Source of the DNA: Haloimpatiens lingqiaonensis
Lineage (GTDB): Bacteria; Bacillota; Clostridia; Clostridiales; Clostridiaceae
Assembly (NCBI RefSeq): GCF_901447495.1
Contig: NZ_CABDWS010000014.1
Span: 1 to 50,323 of the forward strand
Reading direction: 5' to 3'
Length of the DNA stretch: 50,323 nt
Under the pieces are notes generated by a model. That model was not told where the DNA came from, ran no database searches, and worked only from the letters and a program-made list of their open reading frames with translations. Position numbers and translations under genes: made by a program. Positions 1 through 7,996 of this stretch are shown in pieces (positions within the stretch are counted from its first letter, which is position 1; every line of letters starts with the position of its first letter).

Positions 1-273
1 AATATGCACATAGTTATTTAATTAATATTCTCTGTATATAATTTAAAATTCTAAATTAAATGGATAAAATAAATGCAGTTATAGGTTTTAAATTAATTTT
101 TATAATTTAAAATCAAGCTTTAAACTTGCTTTATCTTAAAACTTAATATTGCCAAATGAATGCAGCATATTATTAAAAAATGCACTTAATGCTAAATATT
201 ACGAATTATAAGCCAAATTGCAAATTCAACTAAAAAACTAAATTAAAAACTAAATTTCATATTAATCATATGT
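1..273. other. AT-rich intergenic stretch, no gene seen
   Basis: Very AT-rich sequence with many short direct repeats of TAAATT/AAATTTA type. I see no ORF with a ribosome binding site and no convincing promoter. It leads into the first copy of the dispersed two-hairpin element, so the promoter of the following ABC operon probably lies here or inside that element. Confidence 0.5.
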
Positions 274-407
274 ATAAACAGATCTCTAACCTTCAGTTGG
301 AGTTTCTATTCCAACTGAAGGTTAGAGATCGTTATCCAGGGACGTAGCTGCCGTTATATCCCACTTTGTTAGAAGTGGGAGTATACGGCAGGTAGTCATC
401 GGATAAA
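274..407 (+). repeat. Dispersed two-hairpin element, copy 1
   Basis: First of ten copies of a roughly 134-bp element running from ATAAACAGA to CGGATAAA. Hairpin 1 is a perfect 20-bp stem here (CTCTAACCTTCAGTTGGA... with its complement). Hairpin 2 has stacked helices: TTATCC/GGATAA, GAC/GTC, CTGCCGT/ACGGCAG and TCCCACTT/AAGTGGGA around a TGTTAG loop. This copy sits immediately upstream of the ribosome binding site of the amino-acid binding protein gene, 21 bases from its ATG, so it would be in the 5' leader. Whether it regulates or is just a mobile repeat is unknown. Confidence 0.9.
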
Positions 408-428
408 CTTACGAGGGAGGATTTACAA

Positions 429-1241
429 ATGAAAAAATTAAAATTAAAAAGTATATTATCAATAACACTGACTACATTATTGAGCTTTTCACTAGTAGCC
501 TGTGGTAAATCTACAGAAAAAAACAGCTCTGCTTTAGACAAAATTAAACAAAACAAAAAAATAGTGCTTGGAACTTGTGCTGATTACCCACCTTATGAAT
601 TTCACAAAGAAGTCAATGGCAAAGATACTATAGTTGGACTTGATATAGAAATCGCTAAATCTGTTGCCAAAGATTTAGGTGTTGAATTAGAAATTAAAGA
701 TATGAAATTTGATGGACTTTTACCTGCTTTATCTTCTGGAAATATTGATTTTATCGTGGCAAGCATGACTCCAACTGCTGAAAGAGCAAAAAGCGTTGAC
801 TTTTCAAAAATATACTACAAAGCAAGCCAAGCTATAATAGTTAAAGCTGAGAATTCTGACAAATTTACTTCATTAGAATCACTTGAAGGCCTTAGAATAG
901 GTGCTCAAAAGGGTACTCTTCAGGAAGAAATAGCTAAAACTCAAATACCAAATTCAAAAGTTAAATCTCTTCCAAAGGTTACAGACCTTATTCTAGCTCT
1001 TAACACTGATAAAGTGGATGCTGTAGTTATGGAAGAACCTGTGGCAAAAGCTTATGCTGCCCATGATAAATCTATTGGTCTTACAAATATAAAAGTAGTA
1101 GACGAAGAAGGCGGTTCTGCTATAGCTGTTAAAAAAGGCTCTGCTGATTTTGTAAAAGCATTAAACGAAACTATAGATAAACTTCAAAAGGAAAATAAAA
1201 TAGATGAGTTTGTTATAAAAGCAAATGAACTTCAAGATTAA
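429..1241 (+). CDS. Amino-acid ABC transporter substrate-binding lipoprotein
   Basis: Extracytoplasmic receptor of a polar amino-acid importer (family 3 solute-binding proteins). Residues 1-24 are a lipoprotein signal peptide with lipobox LVAC; Cys25 would be lipidated and hold the protein on the outer face of the membrane. The binding domain covers about residues 42-265 and has the family pattern YPPYEF near the start and the loop TPTAERAKSVDFS. The ATG follows a GAGGGAGG ribosome binding site at 414-421. The permease (1316) and ATPase (1989) genes follow on the same strand, making a complete three-gene operon. The ligand (for example glutamine, arginine, cystine) cannot be fixed from the sequence. 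The two-hairpin repeat copy 1 lies just upstream. Confidence 0.93.
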   Translation: MKKLKLKSILSITLTTLLSFSLVACGKSTEKNSSALDKIKQNKKIVLGTCADYPPYEFHKEVNGKDTIVGLDIEIAKSVAKDLGVELEIKDMKFDGLLPALSSGNIDFIVASMTPTAERAKSVDFSKIYYKASQAIIVKAENSDKFTSLESLEGLRIGAQKGTLQEEIAKTQIPNSKVKSLPKVTDLILALNTDKVDAVVMEEPVAKAYAAHDKSIGLTNIKVVDEEGGSAIAVKKGSADFVKALNETIDKLQKENKIDEFVIKANELQD

Positions 1242-1315
1242 TTGATACCAAAATAAGCGCTAGGGATCTTCCTTAGCCTTTATTTTCTCATAAATTGTAA
1301 AAGGAGGTTTCTACA

Positions 1316-1996
1316 TTGGATTTATCATTTTTATATCAATATTATGGTTTTTTTCTAACTGGAGTAAAAAATACAGTGCTTATTTCCATTTTTACTGTAT
1401 TTTTAGGCGTTATATTTGGAATATTTATTGCACTAATGCGATTATCTAATAATAAGATTTTAAAAACTATTTCCACTGCTTATATAGAATTTGTCAGGGG
1501 TACCCCTATTATGGTTCAACTTTTTATAGTATATTATGGACTTCCTAGCATAGGAATTCCGCTTCCTACTATACCTGGTATGGGCAGTGAGGCATCTGAT
1601 ATTTTAGCTGGTATAATAACTCTTTCAATAAATAGTACTGCATATGTGGCTGAAATAATAAGAGGCGGCATTAACTCTGTAAATAAAGGTCAAATGGAAG
1701 CAGCTCGTTCTTTGGGACTAACCAATGCTATGGCAATGAAAACTGTTATAATTCCTCAAGCTTTCAAAAACATATTACCAGCTCTTGGCAATGAATTTAT
1801 AACAGTAATAAAGGAATCTTCTATAGTTTCAATTATAGGAGTTCCTGAACTTATGTACAATGCTGACACCGTAAGAGGAAATACTTTTAAGGCTTTTGCA
1901 CCATTGTTAGTGGCTGCAGTTCTTTATTTCCTACTTACATTTACTCTTTCTAAGATTTTAAGCATATTTGAAAGGAGGATGGCTACTAGTGATTAA
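1316..1996 (+). CDS. Amino-acid ABC transporter permease
   Basis: Inner-membrane permease of the HisM/GlnP family, 226 residues, the usual length. It has about five membrane segments; FVRGTP at about residues 59-64 and the EAA loop ([17 protein letters not shown], about 128-144) that docks the ATPase are typical. The start is TTG at 1316, preceded by AAAGGAGG at 1300-1307; no better ATG is available in frame. It lies 74 bases after the binding-protein gene. Its last codons overlap the start of the ATPase gene by 8 bases, implying translational coupling. It forms the channel for the receptor encoded upstream. Confidence 0.93.
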   Translation: MDLSFLYQYYGFFLTGVKNTVLISIFTVFLGVIFGIFIALMRLSNNKILKTISTAYIEFVRGTPIMVQLFIVYYGLPSIGIPLPTIPGMGSEASDILAGIITLSINSTAYVAEIIRGGINSVNKGQMEAARSLGLTNAMAMKTVIIPQAFKNILPALGNEFITVIKESSIVSIIGVPELMYNADTVRGNTFKAFAPLLVAAVLYFLLTFTLSKILSIFERRMATSD

Positions 1997-2711
1997 CGTA
2001 TTAGATTTAAAAAAGAATTTTGGCAAATTAGAAGTATTAAAAGGAATAAATACTCACATAGAAAAAGGTGAAGTAGTTGTTGTAATAGGACCTTCCGGTT
2101 CTGGTAAAAGCACCTTTTTAAGATGCCTTAATCTATTGGAAGTACCCTCTTCTGGAGATATTATATTTGAAGGAAATTCTATATTATCTAAGGATAATAA
2201 TATAAATAAAATGCGCGAAAAAATGGGAATGGTTTTTCAACAATTTAATCTATTTCCTAATATGACCGTTTTAGAAAACATAACCCTAGCCCCAATAAAA
2301 GTAAAGAAATTAAGTAAGGAAGCTGCTGAAAAAAGAGCTTTAGAATTATTAGATAAAGTTGGTCTTAGGGACAAAGCTAACGTATATCCTAATAAGCTAT
2401 CTGGTGGACAAAAACAGAGAATAGCTATTGCCCGTGCCCTAGCTATGAATCCTGATGTTATGCTTTTTGACGAGCCAACCTCCGCCCTAGACCCAGAAAT
2501 GGTAGGAGAAGTTTTAAATGTCATGAAATCCTTGGCTAAAGAAGGAATGACCATGATAGTTGTAACTCATGAAATGGGATTTGCTAAAGAAGTTGGTACA
2601 CGCCTATTCTTTATGGACGAAGGTAAAATATTAGAGGATGGAAATCCTAAAGAAATTTTTTCAAATCCAACTCACCCTAGAACAAAAGATTTCTTAAGCA
2701 AAGTTTTATAA
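1989..2711 (+). CDS. Amino-acid ABC transporter ATP-binding protein
   Basis: Cytoplasmic ATPase of the GlnQ/ArtP class, 240 residues from the GTG at 1989. Visible motifs are Walker [11 protein letters not shown]-loop FQQFNLFP, signature LSGGQKQR, Walker [13 protein letters not shown] and the switch His in VTHEMGFA. An upstream TTG at 1968 is also in frame, but it precedes the AGGAGG at 1973-1978, whereas the GTG is 10 bases after that site, so GTG is the better start. The gene overlaps the permease end and is followed by a rho-independent terminator at 2794, closing the operon. Confidence 0.93.
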   Translation: MINVLDLKKNFGKLEVLKGINTHIEKGEVVVVIGPSGSGKSTFLRCLNLLEVPSSGDIIFEGNSILSKDNNINKMREKMGMVFQQFNLFPNMTVLENITLAPIKVKKLSKEAAEKRALELLDKVGLRDKANVYPNKLSGGQKQRIAIARALAMNPDVMLFDEPTSALDPEMVGEVLNVMKSLAKEGMTMIVVTHEMGFAKEVGTRLFFMDEGKILEDGNPKEIFSNPTHPRTKDFLSKVL

Positions 2712-2793
2712 GCAAGTAAAAACTCATTTAGAATTTAACTATAATTTGGAATTTAAGTGACGCTCTAAATCCTTGATTTAGCTAACGGAACTT

Positions 2794-2834
2794 ACTCCTA
2801 CTTAGCGTATCAAAGTAGGAGTTTCCTTTATTTT
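2794..2834 (+). terminator. Rho-independent terminator of the ABC operon
   Basis: A perfect 10-bp stem (ACTCCTACTT / AAGTAGGAGT) with a 9-base loop is followed by TTCCTTTATTTTAT. It lies 83 bases after the ATPase stop codon. Confidence 0.85.
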
Positions 2835-2944
2835 ATGATACTATAAATGCCTATATATCAAGTTTTTTATCATTATTTATAATTGAAACACCCACTCCAT
2901 TTCATTACGTAGGTGTAAGTTACACTGATCAAATATAATAAAAA

Positions 2945-2992
2945 AACGGTTAAAATTTATTAAGAGTAAATTTTAACCGTTCCTTTTGTTTT
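2945..2992. terminator. Long inverted repeat, probably a terminator
   Basis: A perfect 15-bp stem (AACGGTTAAAATTTA and its complement) with a 7-base loop. The + strand side is followed by CCTTTTGTTTTATTTT and the - strand side by TTTTTTATTATA, so it could stop transcription in both directions. It sits between the + ABC operon and the - folate transporter gene. The rest of 2835-3221 is AT-rich with no gene that I can see. Confidence 0.6.
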
Positions 2993-3221
2993 ATTTTACC
3001 TTTTGTGTCTATATTATCTTAATCATCTGTTTAAGTTTTTTATCACAAATTTCTTCTCATAAGTATAATTCTCTTTTCACAAGCAAAATTATTTAATTTA
3101 TTTTACTTGTTTTGTTTGTTCTGTTTGCTTTGTTTTTTCATTTTCTTTTAACACTTCTTTTACACTAGCTTACTATTTAATTTTAATATTATATAAATTG
3201 AACCTTATATAATTTATACTT

Positions 3222-3773
3222 TTACGCGTGGGTTACTTTTGTTTCACCCTTTTGTATAAATGTTTGTTCAATATAATTGCCTACAGACTTCCACACTGCT
3301 AACATTGTAACTATTTTTATAACTGCCATTATAGCATTTTTTATAGCCCTTGGAGCCAATATAGCATAAGCAGCCTTTCCTGTTATCATTGTTAGCCATA
3401 AAGTATTTAGGAACATGTCCACAAATAAAGTTACAATAATTACTGATGCAGCCATTCTCCAAAGATTTTTAGGCTTTTTATATAGGAATATGCCATAAAC
3501 AAATGCTCCTAAAAATGCACTTAATGAAAATCCAGGAAAATATGCTCCTCCAGCTGGGTTAATCATTACTCCTACAAAGTCTATTACAACTCCATAAATA
3601 CCACCAACTATTGGTCCAAACAACATGGCTGTAAGCATGTACGGTATGAATCCAAAACCAATTCTAATAATTGGTGTTTGAATTGAAAGAAATCTTGTAA
3701 GCACTATTTGTATAGCGCCCAGCATTGCTAGATAAACTAGTGTTTTTGTGTTAAATACTTGTTTTTTTTGCAT
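3222..3773 (-). CDS. folT: Folate-type ECF transporter substrate-specific protein
   Basis: Membrane S component of an energy-coupling-factor importer, 183 residues with about five or six hydrophobic helices. The N-terminal pattern (TKTLVYLAMLGAIQIVLTR, GFGFIPYMLTAMLFGP, GGIYGVVIDFVG) is that of the folate S protein family. It binds the vitamin and shares a general EcfAA'T module that is not in this window. The assignment is greatly helped by the THF riboswitch directly upstream, a known regulator of folT. The ATG follows AGGAGGT at 3781-3787. No partner gene is nearby; it is a single-gene unit. The symbol rests on family plus riboswitch, not on transport data. Confidence 0.85.
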   Translation of the reverse strand: MQKKQVFNTKTLVYLAMLGAIQIVLTRFLSIQTPIIRIGFGFIPYMLTAMLFGPIVGGIYGVVIDFVGVMINPAGGAYFPGFSLSAFLGAFVYGIFLYKKPKNLWRMAASVIIVTLFVDMFLNTLWLTMITGKAAYAILAPRAIKNAIMAVIKIVTMLAVWKSVGNYIEQTFIQKGETKVTHA

Positions 3774-3825
3774 AAAAAAAACCTCCTACAACAGGACATG
3801 CCACATAGAGGTTATACCTTCTATG

Positions 3826-3932
3826 ACAGCGGAAGCGATTTAAGAATCGTAACTATTCACCCCTGGTAAAAAGTTTCGTCTAGAGACAACCTCCCATCCT
3901 CTAGCACTTGACGCTCTTATATCTACTCTGCC
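3826..3932 (-). promoter_or_regulatory. Tetrahydrofolate (THF) riboswitch
   Basis: On the - strand the leader of folT reads AGAGTAGATATAAGAGCGTC, AAGTGCTAGAGGATGGGAGG, TTGTCTCTAGACGAAAC, then GGTGAATAGTTACG and finally TCGCTTCCGCT. These match the order of conserved blocks in the THF riboswitch (GAGUAG, CGUUAAGUG, GAUGGGA-GUYGUC, ACGAA, GGUGAAU, CCGCUC). A hairpin at 3805-3826 and a small one overlapping AGGAGGT at 3781-3787 sit between aptamer and start codon. Control by hiding the ribosome binding site is therefore likely, with folate derivatives lowering expression. Boundaries are approximate. Confidence 0.82.
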
Positions 3933-4019
3933 CATATATTTTATTTTCACTTATATTATAACACAATTATTTGAAAAATTGTATATAATATTTTAAATTT
4001 TATTAACTTTTGAAATTTT

Positions 4020-4066
4020 ACTTGCATTATAAGTTTGAATTAAATTTATAATGCAAGTAATTTTTT
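4020..4066. terminator. Inverted repeat with T-run
   Basis: A perfect 13-bp stem (ACTTGCATTATAA and its complement) with a 13-base loop, followed on the + strand by AATTTTTTC. No + strand gene ends here, so its role is unclear. It may separate the folT leader from read-through. Confidence 0.45.
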
Positions 4067-4217
4067 CATACATTAAAAAATATTAACCTAACCTCCATGC
4101 ATAAATTTTAAATTGTAGACTATTTTTGAATTTAAAATTTACAATGTAGTTTCAAATTCCTAAGGAATTTCTTAAATATAAATTTCAAAAACTCCTTTAA
4201 GAATTTCCTAAATTTAT

Positions 4218-4242
4218 ATTTAAAAACTCCTAAAGGAGTTTT
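4218..4242 (-). terminator. Terminator of the dipeptidase gene
   Basis: On the - strand AAAACTCC, a TTTA loop and GGAGTTTTT form a short stem with a T-run, 24 bases beyond the dipeptidase stop codon. The same AACTCCTAAAGGAGTT module recurs next to other genes in the window (for example 37746-37764), so it is also part of a repeat family. Confidence 0.6.
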
Positions 4243-4266
4243 ATCCTTAATTTTTCATTTTTTATT

Positions 4267-5205
4267 TTACAAAACTTCTTTTATAACTCTCAAAGTATTT
4301 TTATAGAAAATTTTCTCTATGTCTCCTTCTGAGAATCCATGTTTATGTAATGCATCTAATAGTTTGTCCATTTCTCCTATGTGACCTATCTCTGGCGGAT
4401 TATCAATGCCATCAAAATCAGTACCTATTGCAGCTACATCAATTCCTCCAACATTAACTATATGTTTTATGTGCCTAACCATATCTTCAACTGTTGCTAC
4501 TTTTTCTCTAGATAAAAATGGGTTACAGAAATTAAGCCCCATAACTCCACCATTCTCGCCTAAAAGCTTTATCATAGGATCTGTTAAATTTCTTGAGTGA
4601 ACTTTAATTTCTCTAGCGTTAGAGTGAGATGCCACTATTGGCTTTTTAGAATATTTTATAGCATCATAAAAACCTCCATCAGAAAGATGAGATACATCCA
4701 CTATCATGCCTAATTTATTCATTTCAACTATTAGTTCTTTTCCAAACTCAGTAAGTCCCTTATCTCTAGACTCTTCCACACATCCCGGATATCCTATTTC
4801 ATTTTCATAATTCCAAGTTAAGGTTATAAGTCTAACTCCTAATTTGTAGAAATTCCTTAAGTTCGAAAGTTTTCCCTTTAAAGCTTCCCCGCCTTCTATA
4901 GTCAGTATTGCTGATATTTTATCCTCTTTAATATTTTTCATTATCTCTTCATAATTCTTAGCAATGGCAATAGTTTCTTCATGCTTATGTAGCTCCAAAT
5001 AAAATCTGTCCACCATGTCTAGAGCCCTTTCCAATGGATCTTTATCCCCTTTTAGATCTACAAAGCAAGCAAAAAACTCCGCAATAGAATTAGCTTTCTT
5101 TAGTTTACTTAAATCTATACCATAATGATTTTCTTCAAAATTAAACTTTTCATCTCTGTCCATCATTTTTAGTATAGTATCACAGTGCATATCAATTAAA
5201 TTCAT
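4267..5205 (-). CDS. Membrane dipeptidase, peptidase family M19
   Basis: A 312-residue amidohydrolase-fold zinc dipeptidase of the renal dipeptidase (M19) family, which cleaves dipeptides, including ones with D-residues. Visible metal or active-site motifs are DMHCDT (residues 5-10), the bridging glutamate in TIEGGEAL (about 125), DVSHLSDGGFYDA (His about 170), ASHSNAREI (His about 195) and GTDFDG near residue 265. No signal peptide is seen, so a cytoplasmic role is likely, as for other clostridial members. The ATG follows AGGGGGATG on the - strand. It appears to be a single gene with its own terminator. Confidence 0.92.
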   Translation of the reverse strand: MNLIDMHCDTILKMMDRDEKFNFEENHYGIDLSKLKKANSIAEFFACFVDLKGDKDPLERALDMVDRFYLELHKHEETIAIAKNYEEIMKNIKEDKISAILTIEGGEALKGKLSNLRNFYKLGVRLITLTWNYENEIGYPGCVEESRDKGLTEFGKELIVEMNKLGMIVDVSHLSDGGFYDAIKYSKKPIVASHSNAREIKVHSRNLTDPMIKLLGENGGVMGLNFCNPFLSREKVATVEDMVRHIKHIVNVGGIDVAAIGTDFDGIDNPPEIGHIGEMDKLLDALHKHGFSEGDIEKIFYKNTLRVIKEVL

Positions 5206-5290
5206 TTACACATCCCCCTATATATTAACTAAATTTTTGTATATAATTTTTAGATTTTACATTAGCTAACCATTGAAAATATCAATTCTA

Positions 5291-5335
5291 AATAATAAAT
5301 ATCAAATAATAAATATCAAATATCAATTAATGTGG
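5291..5335. repeat. ATATCAA microrepeat block
   Basis: AT-rich tandem of about 7-9 bp units (AAATATC/AAATATCAA). Similar blocks occur at 6721-6765, 7505-7550 and 38041-38075, each next to a GTGGATTTTCTTCATTT-like hairpin module. Here the block runs into the last codons of the broken membrane gene. Confidence 0.6.
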
Positions 5336-6232
5336 ATTTTCTTCATTTCATCTAGAAGATCCTTTTCTCCATTTTCTATTACTTCATCATATACAATAGC
5401 CGAATAAGATATAAGCAATAAGGCCATAACCCAAAATGGATCTAAAAATACCAAAGAAATAGGTATATTATTAAATGTAATATAACAATGTAATATAACA
5501 ATATAATAAATCCACAAATATCTCTAAAAGCAACCCCGATATAATTAAAAAAATCACCTTATTAGGGAAAGCATCTCTTGCCAATAATATCATAAATAAT
5601 CCTGAAAGCAATACCCCTAAATCTCCCATAGGATTTACCAATAATGAAACCTTTCTAAAAAAGCCCATACCCACTTCTGAATAAATAGGATCTATAATAA
5701 AAAACCAAATTATACTGTAGACAGCTATAACTGTTATGAAAATATCCATAACCATTTGAAATGTAAGAAATTTACTTTTCCTTTTATACACAATATACAA
5801 TATAGCTATTATACTTAAAGGATATTGCATTAAATAGAAAATATCCGATATAGCCAAGGAAGTTAAATTAGTTCCTGTATATGATTCTACTACTATCCAA
5901 ATTAAATCTCCTATAAAATAACTAATTATAGATAATGACATAAAAAGCCAAAACCTTTTTTCTATACCTATACTTTTTTTGTAAGCAATAAACATAAGTT
6001 TACAAGCTACAAACTCACCCACTATAAGAAATATATTATTTCCAAAGGTTTTATAAAAATTATTATCCCCCAAAGTACAAATGTGAAAAATCCAAAGGAA
6101 TATATAGATAAACATTATATGTATAAAATTCTCTTTTTTTATTATCCTGTCCAATGCTCCCCATCTCCCAGTATATATTAATAACTTCCCCCATATACAG
6201 ATATTATACATATTAAATACACTATAACTCAA
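5323..6232 (-). pseudogene. Membrane sensor gene, frameshifted and truncated
   Basis: Two overlapping ORFs (6232-5471 and 5517-5323) read as one protein of about 300 residues if one copy of a 13-bp tandem duplication (5476-5488 and 5489-5501) is removed. The product has about eight hydrophobic helices. It resembles the multi-helix N-terminal sensor domain seen in front of GGDEF (diguanylate cyclase) modules in clostridia (pattern GDLIWI, SDIFYLMQYPLSIIAIL, NPMGDLGVL). No output domain follows: the reading frame ends (IHIN, stop) inside an intergenic repeat. So the gene seems broken twice, by the duplication and by loss of its 3' part. The true start is uncertain; a TTG near 6154 with GGGGAG upstream is possible. 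The GGDEF link is from memory of the family, not proven. Confidence 0.65.
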
Positions 6233-6289
6233 TAAGTTTCATAAGAGTTTTTATTTAAAATCCAATAAGAATATGTTGTGAAGTAAGTG

Positions 6290-6572
6290 CATAGGAAAAA
6301 TCTGATTTTAATTCCGTGATAAATGTGAAATTTTGGACTTGAACAATACGCCAAGAACTTCTAATATTTGTCCATTTAAAGCCCCTAAAGTTTTCAAACT
6401 CACTCGTTCCTCGCTCAGGCAATGAAAACTTCTTAACGGTGCTTTAAATGGACAAATAAAGAAGTTCTAAGGCTAGTTCAATAGTCCTAAATTTCACATT
6501 TATCACTCCATTAAAATCAAATTTTTCAGTTCATGCATATATGGTCACGGGAGAGAACGGTCTACTAAAGGA
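6290..6572 (+). ncRNA. Large hairpin element A (candidate structured RNA)
   Basis: Bases 6295-6527 fold into one hairpin of about 233 nt. Helices in order are AAAAATCTGATTTTAAT with its partner, a perfect 18-bp helix (6316-6333 with 6489-6506), GGACT/AGTCC, GAAC/GTTC, AGAACTTCT/AGAAGTTCT, a perfect 16-bp helix (6367-6382 with 6441-6456) and AAGTTTTCA/TGAAAACTT. The apical loop (6398-6421) carries CACTCGTTCCTCGCTCAGG. A 3' tail follows: GTTCATGCATATATGGTCAC, GGGAGAGAA and CTACTAAAGGA. Element B (7692-7976) has the same loop, base and tail but different helix sequences. No ORF fits. I do not recognise it as a known RNA class. Confidence 0.8.
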
Positions 6573-6715
6573 GGATTTTCCTCCACTGCGTTACGGAAAA
6601 TCTTTAATTAAATAAATAGTATAGTGGGAAAAGGTATAACTGATTCATTAAATGAAGTGGTTATACTTTTTCTTTTAGGGCTTAACAAATCTTTTATTGG
6701 CGATAGCCAGCGAAA
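6553..6715 (+). repeat. Intergenic module with two hairpins, copy 1
   Basis: About 160 bp nearly identical to 18003-18160. It holds the hairpin GATTTTCC...GGAAAATC, then AAAAGGTATAAC with its complement followed by TTTTTCTTTT (terminator-like), then a TTGGCGATAGCCAG hairpin. Related partial modules lie at 6823-6865 and, inverted, 20284-20316. No gene is involved. Confidence 0.75.
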
Positions 6716-6720
6716 ATATA

Positions 6721-7330
6721 CAAATATTAAATATTAAATATCAAATATCAAATATCAAATAATGTTGAAATTCCTATGGAATTTCTTAAATTAGAATTTG
6801 TGGAAGAAGTAAAAAGTAATAGTGAATGAAGACTTTCCTTCACTATGCTATGGAAAGTCTTTAATTAAATAGATGTAATAGTAAAACAAGCCAATAGGTA
6901 AAAAAATCAGAAGTTGGGCACTTAAAAAATTTTTTTTGGCGTAGCCAGCTGATTTATAATAAAATACTTATTATAGAAAATGGTTGGAATAATCTACTTT
7001 TAGTTAAAGCTTAAAATAAAAATGCAATTTGAAATTATTTATTAAGATTATTACGGTTTTATGGGTTAAGTAAAAGCATAGCTATTTTACCACAACTATT
7101 ATCTTTTACTTATTCACAAATTAATTATAAAAAACTCTTTGAGTTTTATCCTTAACTATTACTTCTTACCTTTTACTTATCTCTTCCTTTTTTTCTCTAC
7201 AAACTAAGATTTATACAAACAACTGCCTTACGGCAAAATGAATCGAATTTTAATTACTATTTTATTTTAATAAGTATCCTATAACTTTTCAAAAGGCTCC
7301 GCCTAAAAGATTATAAGCGCTTTTTTATTT
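6721..7330. other. Gene-free repeat mosaic
   Basis: AT-rich stretch made of short repeat modules. There is an ATATCAA block (6721-6765) and a GAAATTCC-type hairpin (6766-6780). A GACTTTCC...GGAAAGTC hairpin (6832-6858) is a compensated variant of the one at 6572-6602. GGCGTAGCCAGC follows at 6938-6952, then a GCCTTACGGC/GGCTCCGCC module (7222-7312) that also occurs at 20089-20255 and inverted near 37915. No ORF with a ribosome binding site is visible. Confidence 0.6.
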
Positions 7331-7465
7331 ATAAACAGAACTCTTAGCTTCAGATGGAGTTTTTACTCCAACTGAAGGTTAGAGTTCGTTATCTAGGGAC
7401 GTAGCTGCCGTTATCTCCCACTTTGTTAGAAGTGGGAGTGTTACGGCAGGTAGTCATCGGATAAA
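7331..7465 (+). repeat. Dispersed two-hairpin element, copy 2
   Basis: Same element as copy 1, ATAAACAGA to CGGATAAA. Hairpin 1 has one arm in the TTAGCTTCAGATGGAG form, so its stem is imperfect. Hairpin 2 keeps CTCCCACTT/AAGTGGGAG and CTGCCGT/ACGGCAG. It lies between the two large hairpin elements, with no gene in leader position. Confidence 0.9.
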
Positions 7466-7504
7466 TTAAAGATTTTCTGAATAAAATGAAGAAAATCCAC
7501 ATTA

Positions 7505-7690
7505 ATTGATATTTGATATTTGATATCTGATATCTGATATCTGATATTTATATATTTAGCCTGGCTATCTTTCTTACATTCTAAAATTTTTCGTAATGTA
7601 ATGAAGAAAAATTATCCTTCTCTAGCCCTCTGGTCCTCTAGCACACTAGCACACTAATTTTGGCCCTCTAGCACACTAGCCCACTGAAAT
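7505..7690. repeat. ATATCAA block and CTAGCACACT microrepeats
   Basis: Positions 7505-7550 are a tandem of TGATATT/TGATATC units. After AATTTTTCGTAATGTAATGA (start of a small hairpin) come repeated CTAGCACACTAG/CTAGCCCACT units at 7637-7685. The same units recur at 20328-20390 and 45286-45420. Coding function is not apparent. Confidence 0.6.
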
Positions 7691-7691
7691 A

Positions 7692-7976
7692 TCCTTTAGT
7701 AGGCTTTTCTCTCCCTGTGACGATATACGCATGACCTGAAAAATCTGCTTTTAAGGGAACAATAAATATATTTTTTTCGACTATTGAGCTAGCTTTAGAA
7801 ATTCTTTGTTTTCAAATTTGAATACCCGTTAAGAAGCTTTCATTGCCTGAACGAGGAACGAGTGAGTTTGAAAGCTTTAGGGAATTCAAATTTGAAAACA
7901 TTAGAATTTCTTAGCGTACTGCGAACAGTCTAAAAAAATATATTTATTGTGGACTTAAAAGCAGATTTTTCCTATG
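7692..7976 (-). ncRNA. Large hairpin element B (candidate structured RNA)
   Basis: Read on the - strand it has the same plan as element A: CATAGGAAAAATCTG start, long hairpin, then GTCATGCGTATATCGTCAC, GGGAGAGAA and CTACTAAAGGA. Its 18-bp outer helix (7759-7776 with 7933-7950) and 16-bp inner helix (7808-7823 with 7884-7899) are also perfect and equal in length to those of A, yet their sequences are unrelated to A. The apical loop (7842-7870) is the reverse complement of that in A with one or two changes. It points toward A, with 1.1 kb of repeat sequence between them. Confidence 0.8.
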
Positions 7977-7996
7977 CCATTTCCGTCACAAATTTC

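Noticed and set aside
274-407. Known riboswitch in front of the amino-acid ABC operon
   Set aside because: The element is identical to copies in unrelated places, including antisense or convergent ones, and does not match lysine, glycine, SAM or T-box patterns.
332-556. 74-codon - strand ORF over repeat copy 1 and the start of the binding protein gene
   Set aside because: It is a shadow of the + strand gene and of the hairpin repeat; no ribosome binding site.
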